A DNA stretch of 64,000 bases, from positions 13,830,599 through 13,894,598 of the forward strand of contig NC_088309.1 of the NCBI RefSeq assembly GCF_910592395.1, given 5' to 3'. Shown one piece after another: positions 47,552 through 56,768 of this stretch; the first letter of the stretch is position 1; the number at the start of each line of letters is the position of its first letter. This stretch comes from Lineus longissimus (lineage: Eukaryota; Nemertea; Pilidiophora; Heteronemertea; Lineidae). Under the pieces are notes generated by a model. The model made no database searches, was not told the DNA's origin, and was given only the letters and a program-made list of their open reading frames with translations. A program made the translations under genes and the position numbers.

Positions 47552-47617
47552 ATTTCCAAAACCAACTGAGGGAATAGGGCAATCCCATGTCCTCTGACGT
47601 CACACCGCTTAGGATAC
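47552..47617 (-). repeat. 5' terminal repeat A1 of the Ngaro-like element
   Basis: 66 bp matching A2 at 39269-39334; immediately outside it the sequence changes to 'tggggaaatcgcag', which I take as host DNA. Confidence 0.9.
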
Positions 47618-48236
47618 TGGGGAAATCGCAGAAATTTCTGTGTTTTTCAACATTCTTGAAGCTGGATATTGTTGTGATCTCAAGTCATGGCCGTAGAAGT
47701 AATAAATGACTTTAAAATCTCCTTCCACACTCTAGTGTAGTGATTGATTTCTAGGTTGAAGAGGTGAAAATAGGTGCCGATGATTGACATAACCTAAGAA
47801 GTAATGTGTAATGCATGATATGGTAGGTATAGTGTATTGCCTATTGGCTGATCTTAGTAGTGGTGAAGTAATACTCGATGTAGATACATGTTTCCAGGCG
47901 TACTTTAACTTGTTTTAGGCGTACTTTAACTTTTTTCTTACAGTCCAACTTTTTGTGATCAGCGACTTCATAATGGTAAAAAGTTGATTTTATAATGGAA
48001 ACAATAGATGATGTTGTCTCATTCTAGCTAAACATAAAGGGGTTACTGGTGACAGCGAGGTTGCTGGATGGAGTGGATGTCGACTCTATATTGAAAAATT
48101 AATCCACATCACAATTGTGACAAAGTCGCGCATGTGACAGAGTGAATTGGCACAAAAAATATAAAGACTACCCCTGCTCAGCCAATCACTTGGTAATAAC
48201 TGCTCTCACCTATCAACCAAAAATCTACTAAAAAAT
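47618..48236. other. Intergenic sequence, nothing recognised
   Basis: No supported gene. It holds a short direct repeat 'ggcgtactttaactt' (about 47897 and 47920). Confidence 0.35.
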
Positions 48237-48857
48237 GTTTTCCACAATGCAAGATCAGTCAGTGGAAATTTCAAAGATCTGAAACTTGACACAAACACCA
48301 ACGCCACCTCTATTATTGCATTTGCAGAATCCAGATTAAAAGCGTCTGATCCAGACATTACCTACTCATTACCAAATTACCAACTGCTCCGTAATGACCA
48401 AACAACTACAAATGAGCTCAGAACGCCACCTGGCCTGATGATGTACATCAATACAAGTTTGAACCGTGGAAATTCCTTCGAAGCACTTTCGGTTTGCATT
48501 CATCCCCCAAATCATCACACAGTCATCCATGTCATTGCAATTCATACAATGCCATCATCTTCATTCCAGAATCTTGTGTATGGTCTACCAGACTGCCTTT
48601 CATCTTATGAACCGAATGAACAATACATTGTTATGTGCGATTTTAACATGAAATCAATAGTACAATGCAAAGTTGGAAACATTCATGTTTCAAGCATATC
48701 ATTTCAGACAAAACATGTCCAAAAACACCACCAACTATCAGTCTAAATTGGATCTCATATTCACCAAGCCCACTCCATCCGCCACAATTGACTTGGTTGA
48801 TATAATAGACAATTACTGGTCAGATAATAAAATAGTCTATTCCACTTTGTCATAGTA
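48237..48857 (+). pseudogene. APE-type endonuclease remnant (Helentron- or LINE-derived)
   Basis: One open frame from about 48237 to 48746: VFHNARSVSGNFKDLKLD, IIAFAESRLKASDPD, YSLPNYQLLRNDQ, PPGLMMYINTSL, AIHTMPSSSFQNL, YIVMCDFN. It shifts by one frame to QSKLDLIFTKPTPSATIDL and IDNYWSDNKIVYSTL before a stop. The order NARS, E-(S/T)-x-L, RNDQ, G-L-x-x-Y-I, (G)DFN, LDLIFT, YWSDHK-like is that of the exonuclease-endonuclease-phosphatase domain in non-LTR elements and in Helentron Rep-helicase proteins. The 'AESRL...D.....LPNY.LLRNDQ' wording is closer to the Helentron version as I know it. No RT or helicase lies next to it. The frameshift and CDFN (for GDFN) indicate decay. Confidence 0.6.
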
Positions 48858-49030
48858 GTCTTAGATGCTCGCCCAGCTATTTATGCACTGAGTGACCCCT
48901 GATGACGTCAGCATCCCTGAGCGTGCACTATGACGCAATCCTAATCCTTTGAGTCAATGTGGTGATGTCATCAATGACCTCACGACTTTGAGGCACGTCT
49001 AGGCATGATTTGATTAGCGCTATTGTTTAA

Positions 49031-49905
49031 CCCTTTCGATACGGATCGTGCTGTGCGGCTCGACGACAAATGTTCCCTGATGAATGGATCGTGCCACGCA
49101 GCACGACACACGCCACTCATACATTAACTTCGTTTCATTGATCGTCGGGCCGATTCCGCATTTTATAAGTACCCGTTCGGGAATCCCCGGTTTCTGGGGA
49201 ATACCCTTTCTATTCGGGGCATTTTGATACCGGCTGTGGTTTTCTCGCAGTATTTGGTTGAAAAGTTGGATTTTTTCGCTATGTTTTGAAACAAAAGTGA
49301 ACTATAGGGCGGCATATGACACTTATCTAGCTCAGAAGCAAAATTACAATATCATTGACTAAAGAATAAGCAAGGAAAGCTAGTTTGTAAGGGAGGACAC
49401 ATTTATTTTCCATCAGAATAGTTACTTGCAAAGAAGAAACCTTTTTTTCGCATTTTCGAAAAAAGTTACCCCTTAGGGATACCCCCTCTAATATGTTCAA
49501 GTGGCCAAATTTCAGGTTTTTTTTATTTTTTCTTTGCACTTGCAGGTAATTGTTCTTAGTTGATTTTTATGTGTATCTTGCTTTGTTACAAGGTTTTTCT
49601 TTCAGTGATGCAATGAAAAACCCAAGTACATGTTTGAATGCAAACTGTACTTCTTTTGCGCAAATTTGGAGGGTCATGTGACCCCCCCCCAATTTTTTTT
49701 GCCAGGGGGTAATGTAAAAACAAACAGCAGATTTAGAAAGTTCAGATGAAATCCTAAAAAAAGTTCTCTGGTTGTTTAGGGTTTGCATCACTGCTTCTCC
49801 TCTAAAATTGCATTTGAAATTTTCATGTCCTGGGTCATTGAATATCTGAAAATTAATTCAGTGCAGTAATGTTCACTAATTTAAAAACATTCAGTATCGA
49901 AAGGG
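49031..49905. mobile_element. piggyBac-type MITE flanked by TTAA
   Basis: Perfect 12-bp terminal inverted repeats CCCTTTCGATAC (49031-49042) and GTATCGAAAGGG (49894-49905), directly flanked by TTAA on both sides (49027-49030 and 49906-49909). TTAA duplication with CCC-type ends is the signature of piggyBac-like elements; Kolobok elements also use TTAA. No transposase is encoded in the 875 bp. Confidence 0.85.
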
Positions 49906-49909
49906 TTAA

Positions 49910-50213
49910 AGATAGGCTCATTGTTTAACCGAGTGACATGATGATGATGAATGCATTATGATGCAAGGGGGCTATGCGGTATTATCTAAGATGTTTGCTG
50001 CGTAATGTTGTCTGGAATTTGCAAACACCTGTAACGTGCACCGTGGATGAGTTTGGGCAAGTAAATGAAATAGTGTAAAACTGCATGTGCGTATCTTTAT
50101 AACATAAGTTGTGTTACTTGGTATCATTTGAAGATGAAAACTCTATGGAGTCGGTCAATCCAATACGGGTCGTTAACATAAAAAAGTTGGGATTCATGAA
50201 TCTTAGTCGTTAG
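49910..50213. other. Intergenic sequence
   Basis: Nothing recognised apart from a possible acceptor (cttagtcgttag) just before 50214. Confidence 0.35.
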
Positions 50214-50489
50214 TTGCAAATAAGTGACAAGCATATATACATTGGACGCGATCTGAAGAAGTATGGGTTTTTAATTAGCAAACCCGTGGAATACAAATGG
50301 GGTAATCCTTATACTCGGCTGAACTACACAAGGGAGGAGAGCTTACAGAAATTTGAGATATACGCACGGGATAATTTGTTGGACCATCTACACGAACTTA
50401 GTGGCAAAGTACTGGCGTGTTTTTGTGACCCCCTGCCGTGTCATGGACATGTTTTGATCAGGTTATATAATGGGAAGTACTCTAGTTAG
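50214..50489 (+). CDS. DUF4326-type small protein or exon
   Basis: About 91 residues, open to TAG at 50487. The visible pattern matches DUF4326: YIGR near the start, then SKPVEYKWGNPY (a K/S-W-G-N-P-[FY] core), TREESLQKFE, and ELSGKVLACFCDPLPCHGHV (G-K-x-L-x-C-x-C-x-P-x-x-C-H-G-x-V-L), ending IRLYNGKY. The family is about 90 to 110 residues, is mostly known from phages, bacteria, large DNA viruses and some eukaryotes, and has no assigned reaction. There is no ATG at the beginning: the frame opens with TTG right after a possible acceptor (gtcgttag), so it may be a spliced exon. The frame is undamaged over the whole domain. Confidence 0.7.
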   Translation: MQISDKHIYIGRDLKKYGFLISKPVEYKWGNPYTRLNYTREESLQKFEIYARDNLLDHLHELSGKVLACFCDPLPCHGHVLIRLYNGKYSS

Positions 50490-50739
50490 ACATGGGAATA
50501 TCAAAAATATTAGGCTTCACCATGAATATAAAATCAAAAGATAAGTGTAGGAGTTACTGTTACCGTGGGCGTGTTGGGTTTGATCATCCTCCTCGCCACT
50601 GGATTAACCATTCGAAAGAAAGGCGGACAACATTTTTTGCCACCTCTGCGCCTTCCAGCCTCATTGAATCATACGGCGATCGATAACCCTGAGTGTCGCG
50701 GTGGCACAGTAATACAGATCAACGTTCGTTTTTAAAATC

Positions 50740-52020
50740 ATCATCTGCAACGGGACTGAAGATGGGTTGAAACAACAGACCTTAAATCTACGTAGAATAC
50801 GTTATGATGCTACCTCCTCAATCAAGGGCATAGTGCTTTCATTTGACGAATGGCAGGACTTGGAGCTGCTAGGTAAGCAATATCTATGATCATGCACCAA
50901 CTTGTTTCAGTGTTGCAATATGGCGGCTATTGTCATTTAAACAACGCCATGACATCATCGCTATTTGTAACCGACCAAGTTTGATGACGTCAGCAGTTCT
51001 TCAACTTGTTCAGGCCTGCACAGAGTGTGGTAGATAAACTGCCTTGATCAATCACCCAGCACTCTTAGCATCAACCTCATGCGAAGCAGATATCCCGACA
51101 TTGTGTACGCCGTGGTAAGTCCATTTACTTTAACTCGGGCCGCACTTAATTTAACCTGTCGTGTTTAAATGTTTGAAATTCAACCAGCATGCAATTTCTT
51201 AGGATATTCCCCAATCTATATTTTGCAGCTACCAATCATGACCTTCATCAATTTTTCCGTCACTGGTAAATATTGAGCTATTATCAAGAGAGATGGTAAA
51301 TGGATTGGCCTCACTGAAGAGGGTCTGGAGGGGCTGCGGCAATTTGCTGAAGGAGGGATGAAGTGGGACCTCGATGATACAACGAAAGTTCTGAAATCTA
51401 CCTCCGTAGATGTTGGGTCACTGCAACTGGGAAAGTTTCACCCACGGATGTCAGCATACTGATGACTAAATCTACTTGGGCTTACATATTGGATCGAATC
51501 TTGGACTATTTCAAAGATCCTGCAGCCTACAAAAAACGTGTTTCTGATGCGGCGCTCACGCCAGCTCTCCATGATGTTGAAGGAATGGAACTGATGCGCA
51601 AGCATTTAGGTAGGGATCGCCATGCTTTACATTCCCTGATCAATGGGCAGAAATATTTCCACTTCCGGTATATGCTTGACGGCAAATTTGTAAAGGGTAT
51701 AAGCCTGAACTGTCAGCAGTGGTATAAACTAACGGTGTTTGATGAGAGTGTCGAGAACACTTTCAGTTTAAATGAGGACTTATCAAGCACCTTGGGGGTG
51801 GGAAATATCTGACGGTCAACATGTATTACTCGTCGCGTCTCATTCATGATGAGAACAACAACCAGCCATCTTCATTACCGCTGCCTACCAAAGAAGGTGT
51901 GAAGGTGTAACACTGACTGATGTAGAATGGGCTGTGTTATCTGAGTGGTTCTCCATTCCACTCCGTGTGGATGGTTGGAAGCCCTGTTACGAGTGCGATG
52001 ATCATTCAAATCAACGGGGG
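50740..52020 (+). pseudogene. Tandem PC4-like segments, possibly spliced, with frame lesions
   Basis: Four segments resemble the half-motif of the PC4/p15 ssDNA-binding fold ('R-x-[YF]..dG...KGIxLt..qW..L'). These are LNLRRIRYDATSSIKGIVLS + FDEWQDLELL (50760-50870, followed by donor GTAAGC at 50874), IIKRDGKWIGLTEEGLEGLR (51275-51340), YFHFRYMLDGKFVKGISLNC + QQWYKL (51650-51735), and KYLTVNMYYSSRLIHDE ... TKEGVTLTDVEWAVLSEW (51815-51950). Between the last two the frame slips at a GGGGG run near 51795. An 8-bp tandem duplication (gaaggtgt twice, about 51892-51907) breaks the last one. Assignment to PC4 is by pattern only. If right, a transcription- or replication-associated ssDNA-binding protein, now probably non-functional. 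Confidence 0.4.
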
Positions 52021-52297
52021 GCGCTTAAAGGCAAAGCACAATTTGAACTTGGGTACCAGATAGAGTCAGAGAAGCCAAAACAATCTAGGCTAGGCCTACC
52101 TATCAATCATGACATGGCCTAACATGCACCATCTGTACAATTTTACATTGGTCCTTACATTGATAACATTATAATGATACTAGGCCTAGGCCTACTCATC
52201 GGGTCCAGCAAAACATTCACCCTTACATTTCGTGATACAGTATAATACTCGTACTGACTTAACTAGGCACTATCATTTTTTTACTTCACAATCACAG

Positions 52298-52978
52298 GTG
52301 CGAGTGTGGAAAGGTGTGCATCAATTCACCCATACCAGAGGAAAATGCCTGCTGTTCTGAAAAGATTCCCATCCTCAACAAGATGGAGGAGTACAATGCT
52401 GATCATGGTGGTGACATCAAATGCATAACGATGCATCCGGGATTCAGGTCCAACTGCTTAGATGTATGGGTTCTCCAAGCAGCCTACAGGAGGTACCAAA
52501 AGAAGCATACGGTGGCCATAGATGGGGAGATTAATACGAATGTGTAAGTTCTTACATACCAGTATGAATAATCAAACATGTACCGTACTTCTTTTGTAAG
52601 TAGTGCTAGCCTGCCGGTGTCATATAAGGCCAGTACATCATGCAATTGTCTGGTAAAAAGAAAGAGTAATGAACTGAAATTGCAGGTAATTATGCAATGA
52701 ATATATTTATTTACTGGAAGATTAATCTATTGACAGAAAGATGAAGTTTACAAATAGAATACTGTTCAAGGTGAGGCTAAAACTAATTATCTTTCAGAAA
52801 GTACAGATACATTGCATTTCGGCAATTGATTGCTTGGTGCTGGGGTTTCATGGGAAAAGACAATCGAGTGCCACTGCCAGCCTGCGCTTTAGGGGTGATC
52901 CGGAAGACATTTCCGCCAGAAGGAGAACTTGTGGGATTCAAATACCCGACTCTTAAGAAAAAGAAAGACCGTTGGTGA
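52298..52978 (+). CDS. P2X7 intracellular (ballast) domain-like protein, last two exons
   Basis: Exon 52298-52543 (acceptor caatcacag, donor GTAAGT) and exon 52798-52978 (acceptor ctttcag); both junctions are phase 2, and the stop is TGA at 52976. The first exon has the Cys signature CECGKVC, then EENACCSEKIPILNKMEE, ITMHPGFRSNCLDVWVLQAA and YRRYQKKH. The second has KYRYIAFRQLIAWCWGFMGK, LPACALGVIRKTFP and GFKYPTLKKKK. This is the arrangement of the zinc-coordinating C-terminal domain of P2X7 receptors, which in invertebrates is common in stand-alone proteins. No channel part (transmembrane helices) is visible nearby. The 5' exon(s) were not identified. The stop codon lies 10 bp from the converging transposase stop. 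No frame lesion in these two exons. Confidence 0.75.
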
Positions 52979-52988
52979 ATCTGAAAGT

Positions 52989-55939
52989 TCATTTGTTGTT
53001 GAAACGACGGAACGTTGTCTGATACTTTTCAACAGCAGTGGCCTTGGCTGGATGCTTGTATCTAGCGCACAGTGTTTCATGAGAGTTCTTCTTCTCAGGC
53101 TGGATGTTGTTGAGGCATATCCGTTGAACTTCATGCAGTAATCTCTGGACATATCCTGTGAATAGAATATTCAGGAGTGTATTGGTTCTTACTGTGATAA
53201 ACTCATTGTTATTTGAAAACATGATAAATTGATTTTTTAAATTGTCACAAGTTTGTTACTTGCTATTTCATTTTGGCCTTACCATATGTGCTAGCTGTCT
53301 TGATGGGACGAACAGAGTGACCCCCCTTCTTTTTGACTTTTGGAAACACGACTGCCCATCTTTCTTCACCTGTGCGTGTTACCGCTTGATCTTTGTTCCC
53401 ATTCTCATTGTAATGTAGTCCTGCTAGGTACAACCTGAAAGTAATTTTTAGTGAATTAAGTACAGATTGCTGCATAAAAAAACTCCACTCTTGTTTTAAT
53501 ACACTTTCTCACCATACGACCATTGGGGAGGAAAGGGACTTTGAAATAAAACCTACCTGCTTGTCATTCCTTCATGATGGAAATGAAGCTGCTTTGGGGC
53601 GAAGTGGTTTATGACACTGTTGAAAGCCTCGAGCCCTGACGTCTGTTTTCCACAGGAGAGCTTTCCGATGTCATTTACAAATCGGGCTGCTGTTATCACC
53701 TTGGTTACTTTAGTAAACACTTTGGTTCCTGGAATTTAAAGGTGATATTGTCAATAATGATAATTGTCTTCAAATCTGCTATAGAACATGTCTTCAAACT
53801 AGGACTATTGTAAGGACAATTCCTCGGTTATTATTATTCAAATGTTGTCTGAATAAGTTAATTAAATAAGGTTTCTCTTCTCTTGGGACAAAGGGTCAAG
53901 AGATTGTAAAAGATGGAACACAGTGCTCACCTGCTTCAAACCACTTCTTGTTTCTCCTTGCATTTTTTCTAATTCTATTGTGAGCACATTTCGGGAATAA
54001 TTCACCATGGCCTGTATGGACGTTGTGGACGTGGTTGTCCAAAGACAACCACTTTGCTTTGAGAATTGTGCTCTCCCCCTCTGGTGTTTTTGATGCAATG
54101 AAGTACACATGATTGATCATTGACTTGCACCACTCCGCTGCCAGTTCACAATCTTTTTCTTTTGAATTCTTGAGGATTTTATTCTTAAGATCTGGAAATA
54201 TAAGAAAATGAAAACACATTTGATTAATACAATAAAATCAATACTTCATTTCATTTGTAAACTGGAAGAGTAAGGGTCATGCAGGAAATTATTTGGGACA
54301 CGCCTGTATTGTATCTGTGTCAACTTACTCTTGGCCAGGTGCCAAACGTCAAAGAAGTGCTTGATTTCAGGAAGGTTCTCGCGCAGCCATTTGGCAATCA
54401 TAACGTGGCGATCTGTAATGATGCTGTGCATAACAACTCCGTCTTCCAGCAGAACTTTGGAACATCCGATTAGGCCCTCTTTTTCATGTGAACTGATGAT
54501 TTCACTTCAGTAGACTAGAATGAAATATAATGAGGTTAGTTATTTGTTGTTACTTACCGCTGCTACTTATGGTATAAAAGTAATGTACTGTATTGAATGG
54601 AAATGTATTGATTCAAGTAATGCAATACTGACCTGCACAAGTTCGATGATCAGGATTTTCTTAGTCTCCAGGACCATTAGTGTATAGCATCCATACTTGG
54701 CTGAATGACCTGGCGTATCAGAACGACCATCACCTCCAACCACCAAGGGATAATCGGCTTCCTTCACAGCATCCAGGATTTCTCTTTGCTCCTGTCTCCA
54801 TACATCTTGAACAGTTGGCCAGAGGAACCGCGACTGATGCAAGAAGAAAGTGTTCCTATGGATTGACTGGCAACTAAGGATTTTCATCACCTGTAGGACT
54901 TTGGATGGGATTACTACAGCAAAAAGAATGGCGCTTGAGAGAAGAACATTCCCTGCTGGGATCCTAGTATACATTGGTTGACTGTTCCAAGTTCTGTAAT
55001 ATTATAGAAATATATTCAAAAAAAATAAGACATGTAATAACTCCAGATAGGTTTTTGACTACGATGGCTAATGACCAGGGGTAGAGTAACAAAAAAATAT
55101 GAGGTTGGTTGTATTAGACTTGCCTTTCAAATGCACAATGCTTGTTCACACATCTCTGGGAGACAGCTATGAAGGTTCCAATCTTCTTTATGTTACGAGT
55201 GGACTCCGAACTGCACAGAGGGCATATGGCAAACAGATTCATGAGGCAGGAATGGAAGACAAGATATTTCTTCTCTGCTATTGGATCTTTTCTGAAATCG
55301 TAAAGAAAAACATCAAAACTAGAAAATCTCATTCATGCAGTATCTATAGGTCATCAAGGTAACATCCATGCATTTTAAGAAGGTGAATAAACTAACCCTA
55401 TCTCGTCGGCGTCATCAGAAAAGGTTGTTTCATCCTCACTGTCACAACTATCTGGTACATAGTCTGAATCATCAGTGTCAATAACTTCATCATCTTCACT
55501 ATCAGATCCTTCAGACGAGATGTCACTGTCAGTATCCATGTCCTCCACTTGGCATTCTTCTTTGACCGAAGTTGGTACGGGTGGCAGGCCGAGACTGACG
55601 GGAGGGACAGAGGAGGAACATGGTGGCAGGGGGTCAGTTTGAGTACCTGCAATTGATAAATGGACATGCATGACAAATTGACATAAGTAATGGGTAGGCC
55701 TACAATATTTCATGAGCAGGGCATTATTAATCGTGCTGAAATGGCATTTATTGTGTTTTAAACTCACCGATTGTGACTGAGGTAGGTCCGATCTGGACCC
55801 TTACAGAACGGTGGTATTTCCGGACATCAGCCTGAACTCTCACATCAGCAGTAGTTGGTAGGTCTATCGGTGTCACCTCAGCCTCGGGTGTGTCTGGCAG
55901 AATATCTGCTGCCGCTGCGAACGCATCGTCAAGCTGGTC
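52989..55939 (-). pseudogene. Kolobok-type DDE transposase, nine exons, one 1-nt frameshift
   Basis: Exons 55939-55768, 55646-55397, 55291-55124, 54993-54633, 54514-54329, 54191-53931, 53728-53557, 53434-53283 and 53155-52989 (stop). Every junction is phase-compatible. The lengths total 1889 nt, one short of 630 codons. The missing base is in exon 5 near 54484, where the frame changes between 'KSSVHM' and 'EGLIGCSKVL'. N-terminal exons are acidic (about 55400-55560); exon 3 has Cys pairs (CPLC ... C..KHC). The catalytic part reads YPLVVGGDGRSDTPGHSAKY (first Asp), SIITDRHVMIAKWLREN (second Asp), HFFDVWHLAK, SGLEAFNSVINHFAPK (Glu), LAGLHYNENGN. This matches Kolobok-superfamily transposases as I know them. 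A THAP-like N-terminus was not found. Confidence 0.75.
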
Positions 55940-56142
55940 CTGAAATAGTGTGGGGACCTACATGAATATTTATCGTGGTTGTATGGCCAGGGAAATATAT
56001 ATTGTAGGCCTATAAGTGTAAGTATGCAGAGCCTGTAGCTCTATCACCCTGTTCAACCCTCCCTGGGTATTGGTAATCAGTCAAACAATGCTTCATGCTT
56101 CATGCTTCGTGGCTTGTGCATGTGCTTAGCCAAAAATCATCA
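55940..56142. other. Short stretch upstream of the transposase exons
   Basis: A good minus-strand acceptor (cactatttcag) precedes 55939, so at least one further 5' exon should exist. None was recognised before the repeats at 56143. Confidence 0.4.
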
Positions 56143-56198
56143 TTTTTAGCTCACCTCTTAGCAGAGGTGAGCTTATCCCATACCGTGGCGTCCATCGT

Positions 56199-56233
<35 letters not shown>

Positions 56234-56768
56234 CGTTAGCAGGGCACGTTTCGTAACTGTTAGAGCTATTGAGTTGAAACTTGGTACACATGTACCCTTA
56301 TGTAATGACACCTTGGAGACCAAGTTTCGGTTCGATTCGTTTCATGGTTTGGCCACCAGGGTGGGGGCCAAACATTAAAAGTGAAAATATGCAATATCTC
56401 CCTTAATAGTTGTCGGGAAATTTTGAAAAAAATATGGTAGGTACTTCTAGCAAAGGTGCATCATATATCCTCCGGGTTTTTGATTTGACCTCCTTTTCAA
56501 GGTCACAGAGGTAAAGTTTGCTGATTCACTGAACAGTAGCATGTTTCCTATCTATTTTAGCTAGAAGGTTTTAAACCAGTGTGGACATGTATCTGGGGAT
56601 TCTCTATTCCACCCCTAAAATTTCGGCCGTTCGGACATCAAATATGGCCGCCAGGCAGCCATCTTGAAAAATAAACACAGTACTATTACTCCGAAACTAA
56701 TGATCGGATTGCAACCAAATTTGATATGGATGTATATCTATGTACTCTCTACTAAATCCTTGATTTTT
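56143..56768 (+). repeat. AGCTCACC-family repeat, interrupted by a second copy
   Basis: Head hairpin at 56148-56173, long CGT run at about 56197-56235, then sequence nearly identical to the copy at 7177 up to 'tactaaatccttgattttt', where another family member begins. Confidence 0.8.

Larger units (their letters stand above)
39028..47617 (-). mobile_element. Ngaro/PAT-like tyrosine-recombinase retrotransposon (DIRS order), near complete
   Basis: Minus-strand element of 8,590 bp. The ends are split direct repeats. A 66-bp repeat A is at the 5' end (47552-47617) and again near the 3' end (39269-39334). A 71-bp repeat B is at 39333-39403 and at the 3' end (39028-39098). This gives A1...B1-A2-B2, the arrangement of Ngaro/PAT-type elements. 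A2 and B1 overlap by the dinucleotide AC; B2 begins with AC and A1 ends with AC. The flanks show no target duplication, as expected for recombinase integration. Gene order from 5' is gag, RT-RNase H, tyrosine recombinase, all on the minus strand. Repeat copies look identical to each other by eye, so the insertion is probably young. Confidence 0.9.
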
